Source: Prochilodus magdalenae
Taxonomy: Eukaryota; Chordata; Actinopteri; Characiformes; Prochilodontidae
Assembly (NCBI GenBank): GCA_024036415.1
Contig: JAMWET010007208.1
Span: 298,501 to 362,500 of the forward strand
DNA: 64,000 nt
Reading direction: 5' to 3'
Below the pieces are notes generated by a model. It had not been told where the DNA came from and searched no databases. It saw only the letters and a program-made list of their open reading frames with translations. Shown piece after piece: positions 46,085 to 57,394 of this stretch; position 1 is the first letter of the stretch, and each line of letters opens with the position of its first letter. A program made the position numbers and the translations under genes.

Positions 46085-46350
46085 AGCATGATTTAGCGAT
46101 CCTTCCAAAACCAATGCGGTTACCACCTGCTGCTGTGTGGCTATAATAGCCTCTAATCTTCTGGGAGGGCTTTTTTCCACAAGAGTTTGTAATGTGTCTT
46201 TGAGAATTTGTGCTTACTCTGGAACAATGAGTGTTTATGAGCTCAGGCACTGATGTTGGGTGAGAAGGCCAGACTCCAATTTATCCCAAAAGTGTTCAGT
46301 GAGTCAGAGCTCTGTACAGGCCACTGCAGCTCCTCCACTAGAAAGTCTTC
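46085..46350 (-). pseudogene. Degenerate Tc1-like transposase C-terminal fragment
   Basis: The phrases GGCTATAATAGCCTCTAATC, CTCAGGCACTGATGTTGGG, CCAATTTATCCCAAAAGTG and CTGTACAGGCCACTGCAGC match the antisense C-terminal part of Tc1 transposases. Paralogous to 43885-44135. Confidence 0.6.
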
Positions 46351-46479
46351 AGACTAGGTCATTCTGGAGCTCCTATTGTGTGAATGCTGGACCAGGAAAA
46401 TGACTTTCCCAAACCGCTACGACACCTGCCCATATCAGTCTAGATTTACCATCATACATTGTTCCTGGTACTCTTTATC

Positions 46480-46920
46480 TTCTGGGTGCAGTGATGATGG
46501 GCTAGAGAATGACAAAGACAAACTGTGCTGCAGCTGACGATGCTGTCATCTCTGACTGTACATCTACAAAGTGGACCAGCAAGGCAGTAATGTCTAGTAG
46601 AGTGGACAGTGAGCGGACACAGTATTTAAACACCCCAGCAGCACTGCTGTGTCTGATCCACTCGCACCAGCCCCGTACACACCAGCACCACGTCAGTGTC
46701 ACTGCAGTGCTAAGAATGAACCACCACCCACATAATACCTGCTCTTTGGTGGTCCTGTGGGGGTCCTGACCATTGAAGAGCAGGGTGAAATGGGAATAAC
46801 AATGTATATAGATAGACTACAGTCTGTAACAATAGAACTACAAAGTGCTCCTATATGGTAAGTAGAACTATTAAAATGGACAATGGTCACTGTGTGATCA
46901 ATGAAGTGGGCGGGTCAGTG
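46480..46920. mobile_element. Right half of a long-inverted-repeat element
   Basis: It shares the centre (GAGAATGACAAAGACAAACT; AGTGGACAGTGAGCGGAC) and right arm (CCACCACCCACATAATACCT; GACCATTGAAGAGCAGGGTG) with the element at 47395-47935. The left arm is missing. Confidence 0.65.
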
Positions 46921-47394
46921 TATGCACTAGAACACAGAACAAGTACAAAATGATATATAGGATTTCATGAACATATTTTGCTTGATCACCAAGCTCTCCG
47001 GCACTCTCTGAACTCTACTCTATTGGGGATAACCCCCAACAGAAAAGCACTCTCCGTAACATCACGCTAATGATGAAACTCTGCCTACAGTATCCATAGC
47101 ACTGTAATACACACAGATATCATTGATGGAAATATTTGCTTTTAATTCGTTATTAGCCTACTTCCTACTTCCTGGCCTACTTCACATTAAAGTGATTACA
47201 TAGGAAATGGCTGCTTGGTATTTATATCATAATTCTTCATCCGCTGGCCTGCACTCCACTTAGCTGCCTCAGTAGTTTTCTCTTTCGCAAAGCATTCTGA
47301 AAGCACCCAAAATTGAATTTCCTTAATCATATATATATAATATGAACTTTAAAAGCTACAACCTTAAAGCCCCCTCTATGAATCTGCATTCATC
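46921..47394. other. No feature recognised
   Basis: AT-rich spacer between the two palindromic-element copies, with (TA)n at 47330-47341. Confidence 0.5.
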
Positions 47395-47935
47395 GCCCAT
47401 TTTATCAGCTCCACTGACCATATCGGAGCACTTTAATTAAAAACTGTAGTCCATCTGTTTCTCTGTATACTCTGTTATCCCCCTTTACCCTGTTCTTCAA
47501 TGCTCCAGACCCCCACTGAGGTGTATAAACACTCCAGCAACATTACTGTCTTATCTACTCACCCCAGCACAACACCCCCTAACACAGCACCACCACGTCA
47601 GTATCACTGCTGGACTAGTCCACTTATCTAGTCCACCAACCAAAACTGTCTTTGGGCAGCGTCTTGTGACCACTGATGAATGAGTAGAGGATGACCAAAG
47701 CAAACTGTGCAGCAGCAGATGAGCCACCATTTCTTGACCACACCTCTGAGGTGGATGAGCAAGGTAGGAGTGTGTGATTGAGTGTACATTGAGTGGACTC
47801 CACTATCACTCATACTAGCACAACACACACCAACACCACATCGGGGTCACTAAAGAGATGAGAATGATCCACCACCCACATAATACCTGATTACTACAGG
47901 GGCCACAGGGCGTTACCTTTTGTTGTGCCCCATGT
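47395..47935. mobile_element. Palindromic element with long inverted arms
   Basis: The left arm (TTTTATCAGCTCCACTGACC, TGTAGTCCATCTGTTTCTCT, CTTTACCCTGTTCTTCAATG) is complementary to the right arm as preserved in the neighbour at 46740-46900. CAGCACCACCACGTCAGTAT occurs on the left, and CCACCACCCACATAATACCT on the right. The right arm here breaks off near 47925. No ORF of its own. Confidence 0.65.
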
Positions 47936-48499
47936 CTGAGCTCCACAGAGGCATGCCCATCAATATATAATACAAATTTGGATCATGTGATGAATTAATT
48001 TGGTCCAATTGTAGTAATTATGGTCTATGTAAATTTATGCAGCTACAACAGTAAATTGTTGCATACCCGAGAGGCTCAGCTCACCCAAACAGGGCAAAGG
48101 GGCTGTTGCAGCTTCAGCCCAGCATTTGTGCAGATCAACACCCTCCTGGCTCTCCTTCTAAACAATATTTAATTCGAGAGGTTTATTTCTAGAACCATTA
48201 AGATAACTTGATTTTAGGTAACTCCAGATCATGCAGCTTTGTCGGAACAATAATCAAATGACTCATGTATATCCTTTTATAGCAGTGACATTCCCAATAC
48301 GGCTGTTAGTATGCTGCCGTCATGGCGCTACACAGCCCTCATGTAACCTGCTGGTAACCCGCTGCCTAGTAGACACATGCGCCCAGGGACATAATAGCTT
48401 GATGATCTGGGCCTGCTGGTTCTGTGCAAGCTCTTAGGCCACACATCATGCAGTCATATGAGGTGAAACATGATCAGTAAAACCAAACATTTGCACCCA
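47936..48499. other. No feature recognised
   Basis: Intergenic sequence. A 68-codon plus-strand ORF at 48231-48437 lacks any recognisable signature. Confidence 0.45.
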
Positions 48500-50503
48500 G
48501 AGGCATGATAGCATGGTTGGTATAGTGTAGTGGGTAACACAGCCACCTCCTACACTTTAGACTGGGGTTTAATGCCCTACATGGGCAAGCACCCTACATT
48601 ATACAAGTAAGAGTCCTAGGGCAAGACTTCACACGCTGGTGGACAGTAACTCAGTAAGTGTAATGTGTTAGTGTACTGTAAGTAGTGTGTTGGTGTACAG
48701 TAACTGTAAGTGTAATGCGTTAGTATACTGTAAGTAGTGTGTTGGTGTACAGTAACTCAGTAAGTGTAATGTGTTAGTGTACTGTAAGTAGTGTGTTGGT
48801 GTACAGTAACTGTAAGTGTAATGCGTTAGTGTACTGTAAGTAGTGTGTTGGTGTACAGTAACTCAGTGATTGTAATGCGTTAGTGTGCTGTAAGTAGTGT
48901 GTTGGTGTACAGTAACTCAGTAAGTGTAATGTGTTAGTGTACTGTAAGTAGTGTGTTGGTGTACAGTAACTCAGTGATTGTAATGCGTTAGTGTGCTGTA
49001 AGTAGGGTGTTGGTGTACAGTAACTCAGTGATTGTAATGTGTTAGTGTGCTGTAAGTAGTGTGTTGGTGTACAGTAACTCAGTAAGTGTAATGTGTTAGT
49101 GTACTGTATCTCAGTAAGTGTAATGTGTTAGTGTACTGTAAGTAGTGTGTTGGTGTACAGTAGCTCAGTAAGTGTAATGTGTTAGTGTACTGTAAGTAGT
49201 GTGTTGGTGTACAGTAACTCAGTAAGTGTAATGCGTTAGTGTACTGTAAGTAGTGTGTTGGTGTACAGTAACTCAGTAAGTGTAATGTGTTAGTGTGCTG
49301 TAAGTGGTGTGTTGGTGTACAGTAGCTCAGTAAGTGTAATGTGTTAGTGTGCTGTAAGTGGTGTGTTGGTGTACAGTAACTCAGTGATTGTAATGTGTTA
49401 GTGTACTGTAAGTAGTGTGTTGGTGTACAGTAACTGTAAGTTGTGATGCGTTAGTGTACTGTAAGTAGTGTGTTGGTGTACAGTAACTCAGTAAGTGTAA
49501 TGTGTTAGTGTGCTGTAAGTGGTGTGTTGGTGTACAGTAGCTCAGTAAGTGTAATGTGTTAGTGTGCTGTAAGTGGTGTGTTGGTGTACAGTAACTCAGT
49601 GATTGTAATGTGTTAGTGTACTGTAAGTAGTGTGTTGGTGTACAGTAACTGTAAGTGTGATGCGTTAGTGTACTGTAAGTAGTGTGTTGGTGTACAGTAA
49701 ATAAGTGTGATGCGTTAGTGTACTGTAAGTAGTGTGTTGGTGTACAGTAACTCAGTAAGTGTAATGCGTTAGTATACTGTAAGTAGTGTGTTGGTGTACA
49801 GTAACTCAGTGATTGTAATGTGTTAGTGTACTGTAAGTAGTGTGTTGGTGCACAGTAACTCAGTAAGTGTAATGTGTTAGTGTACTGTATCTCAGTAAGT
49901 GTAATGTGTTAGTGTACTGTAAGTAGTGTGTTGGTGTACAGTAGCTCAGTAAGTGTAATGTGTTAGTGTACTGTACGTAGTGTGTTGGTGTACAGTAACT
50001 CAGTAAGTGTAATGCGTTATTGTACTGTAAGTAGTGTGTTGGTGTACAGTAACTCAGTAAGTGTAATGTGTTAGTGTACTGTAAGTAGTGTGTTGGTGTA
50101 CAGTAACTCAGTAAGTGTAATGTGTTAGTGTACTGTAAGTAGTGTGTCGGTGTGCAGTAACTCAGTAAGTGTAATGTGTTAGTGTACTGTAAGTAGTGTG
50201 TTGGTGTACAGTAACTCAGTAAGTGTAATGTGTTAGTGTACTGTAAGTAGTGTGTTGGTGTACAGTAACTCAGTAAGTGTAATGTGTTAGTGTACTGTAA
50301 GTAGTGTGTTGGTGTACAGTAACTCAGTAAGTGTAATGTGTTAGTGTACTGTAAGTAGTGTGTTGGTGTACAGTAACTCAGTAAGTGTAATGCGTTAGTG
50401 TTCTGTAAGTAGTGTGTCGGTGTACAGTAAGTCAGTAAGTGTAGTGTGTTAATGTGATCGTAAGTCACTGGATAAGAGAATCTGCCAAATACCATTAATG
50501 TAT
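48500..50503 (+). mobile_element. tRNA-derived SINE, copy 3, split by an internal minisatellite
   Basis: The SINE head is at 48500-48632 (TAGTGTAGTGGGTAACAC, GACTGGGGTTTAATGCCC, then AGAGTCCTAGGGCAAGACTT). The SINE tail is at 50460-50503 (AAGTCACTGGATAAGAGAAT, then CTGCCAAATACCATTAATGTA). In an intact copy these lie under 100 bp apart; here about 1.8 kb of tandem repeat separates them. Confidence 0.75.
48633..50459. repeat. 54-bp minisatellite, about 34 units
   Basis: Unit: GTGTTGGTGTACAGTAACTC, AGTAAGTGTAATGTGTTAGT, GTACTGTAAGTAGT. Variants have CAGTGATTGTAATG, a shortened ACAGTAACTGTAAGTG, or a dropped half unit. The period is a multiple of three, so a minus-strand ORF (50597-49860) with an 18-residue repeat appears by chance. 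Confidence 0.95.
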
Positions 50504-52419
50504 AATAGCTATAATACCAGAAACCATGCTGACATGCCTCCGAACACTGAACCACAAAGTCAGTGTTGGGTAAATCTGGCAGCTGTTCCAAACTCACAAA
50601 ACCACAGTTTAATTCATAACCAGTGTTCTTCTTCGTTCCTACCGACCTCCAGAAGTGACTCAGAACACAGCAGAAGATCTATACCACTGAGGCCCACTCA
50701 GTTCCACAGAAGCCAATTTAATACACTAATTAATTTACTGAGGAGATAAAAAGCTGTTGGGTCATGGCATTACACCAATTTACCAAACACTGTATACATT
50801 TTATATACAATACTAAGAACAGGCTGGTAACTGTTGAGCTGTCACAATCATAAAACCTCAGATGATGATGAATCGTCATATTAATAACTGCGATTAGTCT
50901 TTTCTTGTTTGCATGTACAAAATTACAAATTTCAAATTAATCAGCCACCTTAATTGGCAGATTAGGTGCTAACTTAATAGCACTGGTAATACTGTCAAAT
51001 GAATACTGCACGCATACTATTATGCACGCACATACAAATGTGTATACCTGTTACCTGTTAGTGTTACCTCATAGAGCCAAGGCTCTTTAATTGCCGCGAG
51101 CCAACATGCCCAAATGTTATTACCTAATATGAGTGTGATATGACATAATCAAATGTAAATGAATACGGTCAGCTTAAATAAATGTATTTTTAATTAGATG
51201 ATTATGCAATAAGTTTTACAGGCCTACTTGTAATATGGAAAGCAAGTTATGATTGATCTATCTAAAGTCATGCGCATATATAAAACCTTTATCTTCCTTT
51301 CCAGTTGCACTGCTATCCGACACTTCCTTCTGGGTGTAGCTATTCTCTTAATGCTGAGTGTATATGTTTGGGGGGGGGGCTGGGTGGGACCAGAGACTGT
51401 TTGTAGTGGTGACCTCCTTCTGTTAGTTCAGGAGGGGCCAGCATGCAGGGGTGGAGCCCAGGTGAAGCCCCATGAGGGCTTCAAACAACCCCAGAGCCAT
51501 GCAGAGGCCATCCGACAGATGAAGACGAGAGGGAAAGCAGACAGGCGTGCTGGCAGCAGAGCTGTGCATGTTGCTTCAGCAGGCATACCGGGGTGGACCT
51601 GACGCGATGAGCTGTGAGGAGTCCTGCTGTGCTCTAAAGGGGAACACAGAATTCTCTCGTCCCGCTTCTTCGGCGTGCCAGCGGACAGAATGCCCACAGA
51701 GCTGAAGTTAGGCCACTCACCAGGGTTGGGGAACCACTGAGACGTGTCCCTGAGAGAAACCTGTGGAGAAGCATATGTTTGTGTTCACTAGGGTAATGTA
51801 TGTTCTGAAACCCCTGCTCTGGAGAGACCACGGTGGGGCTGGCGTGCCCCAATGATTCTCTCTATGTCATATTCAGTGCAAAAATTTCCCTTTTAACTCC
51901 ATGCATGTACCCCTAAGTCTATGGTTTAGGCCAAAACCTGATTTCTATATTACCATACAACGTCTTAAGCATCATGCAGTGTATATGGAACACTCCAGAT
52001 ATCCGGTTCCACCACTGTGAACAACACGGTGACTAAGTTTCTCAGAACAGAGCATCTCCATCGAAATACTTTGATGTTTCAGAATTCCTGAAAAGCCGGT
52101 GGAATTCCCCTGTGATCCTTCCCTGTCGAAAGCTTTCACACATGATTGATTCCCGATCCTTTCTCATCAAAACAATTAGTGATGAGTTCACATCAGTCAG
52201 TCTGTCCAGTCCCAGTAAGCAGAGCTAACCAGAGTAAATATGATCATTAAACAATGGAACTGCTCTAATGTGCTGCGAATTATCATATATACAGGTAAAC
52301 AAGAATGAAAATTACTCACACGTGCGCTTCCAAATAGGCAGGGCTTGAGTTTAATATTCCCACCCGGTTTCCGACTAAACCCGCCTCCTGCTCTATGATT
52401 GGCCAGCATTTCGAGCACG
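50504..52419. other. No gene recognised; poly-G run
   Basis: A run of ten G lies at 51370-51379. 51420-51720 is GC-richer than its surroundings, with ORFs on both strands (117 and 89 codons) that have no recognisable domain and no matching splice sites. It could be upstream non-coding sequence of the gene suspected at 52588. Confidence 0.4.
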
Positions 52420-52587
52420 CGATTGGTGGACAGCCTGTCAACAAGTACTCTCGGCCAATCCTATCACGGGAGCGGGAATAAACCTGCCGGTCCTCGCGCA
52501 GGGGGTGGGATTTGCCTGAATACGGGCGGGGGGAGCAATAACCGCCGCTGTTTCTGATGAGCTGTTTCTGAAGGTGATTTCCGAGTC
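52420..52587 (+). promoter_or_regulatory. GC/CpG-rich putative promoter upstream of the possible exon
   Basis: Unlike the neighbouring AT-rich DNA, this segment is dense in CG dinucleotides and G/C runs (ACGGGAGCGGGAATAAACC, GGGCGGGGGGAGC). It directly precedes the candidate plus-strand first exon. There is no clear TATA box. The call rests on composition only. Confidence 0.35.
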
Positions 52588-52721
52588 ATGAGGAGACCGG
52601 TCTTCACTGACCACTTTCCCTCGGAAACTTCTGTCCCAACTAGCAGCGTGGATGAAGACTGTGGACGAATGAACGCCGAATGTGAGGAGGGAAACTCAGT
52701 TTACCCGGGGTATTACCTGAG
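52588..52721 (+). CDS. Possible first coding exon of an unidentified gene
   Basis: The ATG at 52588 opens 44 codons plus two bases (MRRPVFTDHF at the start, NSVYPGYYLR at the end) running into a consensus donor CTGAG|GTGAGT at 52721/52722. An in-frame TGA lies about 30 nt upstream, so this is the first available ATG. The preceding 150 bp are GC- and CpG-rich (GCGCAG, CGGGCGGGGGG, CCGCCGCTG), unlike the AT-rich surroundings, as expected for a promoter. The peptide is hydrophilic with an acidic middle and no signal peptide. I do not recognise the family, and no following exon was found before the window ends. It could be a chance ORF. Confidence 0.4.
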
Positions 52722-52880
52722 GTGAGTTTAATTTATTCCCTCAGTCGCTTTAGTCAGGGGCTGTTTTACCATGTAGTTAATGGCATCATTAAACTGAGCC
52801 TTGTATTTGATATGCACGTCTGTCCACACGAAGCTGAAGCCAGGTTTTTTGGTCGTCAGCTTCTTTGCTCGAATTTTGCC

Positions 52881-52965
52881 GTTCCACCTTAAATGGTGCA
52901 GCAGTTACATTCTAGCGCCCAAGGCACCAGAAAGTAACCGGTGTAGCGTTAAAGGTGGAATGGAA
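52881..52965. mobile_element. Short foldback MITE of about 85 bp
   Basis: Left arm GTTCCACCTTAAATGGTGCA then GCAGTTACATTCT; right arm AGAAAGTAACCGGTGTAGCG then TTAAAGGTGGAA, approximately its reverse complement, around a centre TAGCGCCCAAGGCACC. A half copy is at 10797-10845. Confidence 0.65.
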
Positions 52966-53179
52966 ATTATGTGAATAGGATACTGACTTCACTGTCGTTC
53001 TGTCCACACACCGTGGATGTAGTGGAAAGCCTAGCCCCTCACCTCACCTCCTGGTCCTGGTTTCAAACAATGATCATAATCCAGCTAAATTCAACTGAGA
53101 ATAAACACAGGACTGGTTCTAGAACAATGCTATCCAAAAATATAGGACATGGAGAGTCCAAAGAGAGTGCCATACTGCA

Positions 53180-53500
53180 CTTACCAGGTCCATAAGTATG
53201 TGGACATACTGTGGACACAGTTTTTGTCATTTTGCCTCTGTCCACCACCACAGAGAATTTGACATGTAGATGTGTAGACTTTCAGATGCAATTATTATAT
53301 TATCATAACCTTATGTAATTATTGCATTAACGGTTTTTAAGAAGTACAGCCACCGTTTTACACAGTCTGTCCTTTTTCATGGACTCAAAAGCAAACGGAC
53401 AATTGTCTGATCAACAGCTTCATTAGCAGGCATGGTCTGTTCCCTCATTATTTCATTACAATAGAGACAAAAGGTCTGGAGTTGATTTCAGGTGTTGCAT
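53180..53500. mobile_element. Dispersed DNA-transposon fragment
   Basis: It starts with AGGTCCATAAGTATGTGGAC then ACAGTTTTTGTCATTTTGCC and TCTGTCCACCACCACAGAG, a phrase order of a common fish DNA element; the right end is not defined and abuts the element at 53527. Confidence 0.4.
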
Positions 53501-53526
53501 ATGCATATCAAGTGTCGATATTCATA

Positions 53527-54110
53527 CACTATATTGCCAAAAGTATTCCCACACCCATCCAAATCATTGAATTCAGGTGTTCCAATCATTTCCATGGCCA
53601 CACTGCTTCTACAGACATTGGTGTAAGGATGGGTCGCTCTCAGGAGTGATAGGATACCACGTGTACAAGTCCAGTCATGAAATCTCCTCCCTACTAAATA
53701 TTCCATAGTCAACTGTCAGTGTTATTATAGCAAAGAGACTGGAAATGACAACAACTCCGCCAAAAGTAATAGACCACTTACAATGACAGAGCGGGGTCAG
53801 CGGATGCTGAGGTGCATAGTGTGCAGAGGTCGCTAACTTGGAATGGGTTTTCTTGCCTGAGCAGCTGCATCCAAGCCTTAAATCACTGAACACCATGCAA
53901 AGCTCCAAATGCAGTGGTGTAATGCACGCCAGCACTGGACTCTAGAGCAGTGGACTCGTGTTCTCTGGAGTGACGGATCAGGCTACTCCGTCTGGCAATC
54001 CGATGGACAAGTCTGGGATTGGCCTTTGCCAGGAGAACGGTTACTTGTCTGACTGCATTTAGGTGTGAAGGTGTGAAAGCAGATGAGCGAATACTTTTGG
54101 CAATATAGTG
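53527..54110 (-). mobile_element. 584-bp non-autonomous Tc1-like element
   Basis: The termini CACTATATTGCCAAAAGTAT (left) and ATACTTTTGGCAATATAGTG (right) are perfect complements, flanked by TA at 53525-53526 and 54111-54112. The interior keeps only decayed antisense transposase text (GATCAGGCTACTCCGTCTGG around 53977). Same terminal family as 60015-60982. Confidence 0.9.
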
Positions 54111-54139
54111 TAGTGGCCGAGTGGCCAAATAAAGATTTT

Positions 54140-54770
54140 GGTATCTGGTCTTCCTGAAAAGAAGCACAGATAATCTCTGCAACACCAAAAGCCCTTGAAG
54201 AGCACAGAGGAATATCAAAGTGGACGATCGCAGAATTCTTCCGGTGGTGAATAAAAGACATCTAGTCAAGTCAAGGACATGACTTCTGGAACAAGAATTA
54301 CTGGACAGGTGAAACCCAGATTCAGTTCTACCAGAATTATTCAAAGAGTGTGGAGACGGGTTCTGAAGCATGCCACCCATATCATCTGTGAAACATGGCG
54401 GTGGCAGTGCTATGCCTTGGGCATGTATGGCTGCCAGTGGAACAGGCTCACTGGTGTTTACTGATGATGTGGCTGCTGGTGTAAGTAGCTAGATTAATTC
54501 TGAAGTGTATAGAGCTGTGGCGCTCTGCTCAGATTCAGTCAAATGCTAGACAACAACTCAGACACACTGGGAAAGTGACCCAGGAGAAAAAGAAATGGAA
54601 TGTTCCTAAATGGTGAAGTCAGTCAGCTGTCCTCAACCCTGTGCTTTTCACTTGCTGAATATAAAGGTGAAGACTGAAGGATTGCCAAACAAGCAGCAAC
54701 TAAAGGCGGCTACATTAAAGACCTGGGAATTGTCTCAAAGGTGGAAACTTGGTATTTGATGATGTCTGGG
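54140..54770 (+). pseudogene. Degenerate Tc1-like transposase, second half
   Basis: Frame-broken translation gives FWNKNYWTGE, then GHVWLPVEQAHWCLLMM near the GGGS-V-MW region, and THWESDPGEKEMECSKWstop-QSAVLNPVL, recalling the KKWNVPQWPSQSPDLNP region. The order of motifs is right for a Tc1 transposase but the frame is broken many times. Confidence 0.65.
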
Positions 54771-57390
54771 GTTCGGTTTTTAATTAAGGTAGTTTGTCAC
54801 ATTGTGTTTACACCTGTGAAAAAAGGGACTGTGTAAAAATAAATAACTAAATAAATTTTTAATAAAATTGAAAATGGCTGTAATTCCAAAATGGGGAAAA
54901 AAAGTCTACACATCAATCATTCACATTATACTCCATTGTGGTGGGGTTCAGAGGCACTGCTCGAATACTCATAGGCCGGACTGTATTTGTTACTTCTAGC
55001 TATTTGTGTACTCATTGTAGTGATTTACGCTGATGAAGAATGGTCATTACTAAAGGAGGTGTTGCCGCTTATTGACGAGGCTGTCTTGTGTGAATTACCA
55101 TCCGTAATTATTGATGTTCTGTTCAGTTGTTCTCTAGCAGGACTGAATTTAACTTGCTTTCTTAAAAATAAGGTGTCTTTATTTAATACGCTATTTTAAA
55201 CGATAGAGCTGTTTAATAATGTAAAAAACTGACTGCAATAATATATTGTAATAACTGACACTAATATATTGGGATATGAAAACAGATTCTGGGATTTTCA
55301 CTGGATGACTTGAACATCAATATTTACAAAACATTATTCTGTGTAAAATGGTAACTATAAAATAATATAAAAAAATAAATAATATAAATTTAAAAATAAA
55401 TATAAAATTAAAACTTATTAATTAAAACTTAATTAAAAATTATATTACAAAAATATAAATATATAAAATAAAAAATGTTTATATATATATATATAACTAT
55501 ACACAAAAATATTAATATATAAATTTAAAGCTAATAAAATATCAATATTAAAACTTAATGTATAAAATCAAAACTTTAAAAATCTAAAGGATAAATATCT
55601 AAATGTAATAATAAAAAGCTAAGAAGTTACTTTTTAACATTCTTTTTGTGAACAATGTTTTCTGGAACTGTAATGTTTTCTATAATCGGTTTCACTGCAC
55701 ACACAAACACAAAATCAGATGAGCTCTGTGACTACTCTTCTCTGTGTACCTGAGAAGACTTAAACTCTGTGCAGGCTTTTATATCAAGCAGCAAAAACAG
55801 TTGTAGCATTTCACATTTAATTTTTTGTCTTACTTAACATTGCAAATCCTGCGATGTGAGTGTTGCGCATACATTGCGCCTATGTACATTACACTGATGA
55901 TGCCGAAACGATATATAATGGAGCCCTAGTTGGGGACATATATTGTACTAAACTGCAGTGTGTTCTCAGTTCGGTTATTCTGTTTAATCTCTGCTTAGGT
56001 ATACTCTGGGCCTGGGAAACTGGTAATCAGTGTGTTACATACACCAAGTCTGTTTTTAAAATACGTAATAAATGCACCAGGAATTATGAACACAAGTCAA
56101 AAATCCAAAATTGTAATATCTTTAGCAGATTGTCATATTTACTCATTTTATATAAGATGTGGCAGAACAGATATTCAACATGAATTGCCCAATTTTAGGG
56201 TGTGGAAAGTCACACATCTCCGTAGCAGTGGCAACACGAGGCATAAAACTGACATTTATTGCCACAGAAATGAAAACCAATTTGTAGACGTGGACCTAAA
56301 CCTTATTGCTTTGTTAGCTGGCCGCAAGGGAATCAATAGCCTTGAAACATGGCATCTTTAGAAGGCGTGTGCGTGTGTGTGTGTGTGTTTTCTGAATAGT
56401 CCATCTGTGATCTTTTCTTTTTCTCCAAGGATATGGTGGATTTTTATGACGCGCCTCCATGCACTGCCTGGATGCGTTATGCTAAGATTGCAGACGTATA
56501 TGGGGTTTTTAAGGACCATAAGAGGGAAATAAAGTGTTGAATACACCACAGTGCTCGTCATCTGAAAGGATAGCATGTGCTCAACACCCTGCCCCCGACT
56601 ATGTTAGGGTTTGTGAACTGTAATCTCCAGAGACAACATGATGGAATAGAAGTATATTGTTTTTTTTTGTTGTTGTCTCTTCTCTCATTTCCTCGTCTCC
56701 GAGCTGACAGAGCTGCCCAGGCTCTGTTTTCTAACAGCCTTTCTTCCAATTAGCCGCTCACTTCAGCCAGGCGTGCCCAGTATGTGCCAACTGTCATTAT
56801 ATAGCCATTGCTTGATGCTCAGTGAGATGTGCTGGCTGTTACCTTACTCCATTCATCACCCCGTGTCATTTTCTGTTCAGTGAGACTCCAGGTCTGATAC
56901 TTGTTTCAAAGTTTCAGGCTGTAGACCTTCAAGGTCAGCACTGAGATCATGTTAGGAACTCTGGGTCCTAAGCTGATTTCTCTGTGGAGGGAAAAATGAT
57001 TGGCTGCTGTTATGGTTGTGGTAAACAAACATGTTTCAAACCCCATAGGTTTTGACATATTATTATTTTAATCTTCGAGTGTTTCTGGATTACAAGATAA
57101 AAATTCCAAACACTGTTGAACAGTCAGTTAACATGAGTTGACAGGCAACTTCTCCAAAATGCATTACACAAAGAGGTATGCTTTGTGGTATGTGGTATGC
57201 TGCTTTGGCAGTGGGAGCTTACAATTAGAGAAGGTGGTGAAGCTGAAGTTTAACAGTGGACTTCTGTCCAACTTTATTTAAGTGCCTAGCAGCAGGAGAT
57301 TGCTTGAAGCATGTTCTACAGATTATTGGAATAATTGTAGCAATAGTAAATATACAAAACATTAATTTACTATGTTGAAGGCCTGCTCTA
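54771..57390. other. No gene established; AT-rich block
   Basis: 55360-55620 is extremely AT-rich. 56382-56530 has a tract TTTTCTTTTTCTCCAAG followed by an open stretch ending at 56545 with an AATAAA at 56529-56534. It was weighed as a terminal exon for the 52588 candidate but not accepted. (TG)n at 56366-56388. Confidence 0.35.
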
Positions 57391-57394
57391 AAAC

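Noticed and set aside
49860..50597. A 245-codon minus-strand ORF with an 18-residue repeat
   Set aside because: It is the reading of the 54-bp minisatellite, whose period is a multiple of three. Other parts of the same array have stops or frame changes and there is no start or splice context.
51249..51697. Overlapping ORFs of 117 and 89 codons
   Set aside because: They are slightly GC-rich but have no domain, splice or start support on either strand. Probably non-coding sequence near a possible promoter.
56382..56545. Possible terminal exon after TTTTTCTCCAAG, ending near an AATAAA
   Set aside because: Joining it to the 52588-52721 donor gives a frame with no recognisable protein. The alternative frame looks better but does not match the donor phase. 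It is too weak to call.
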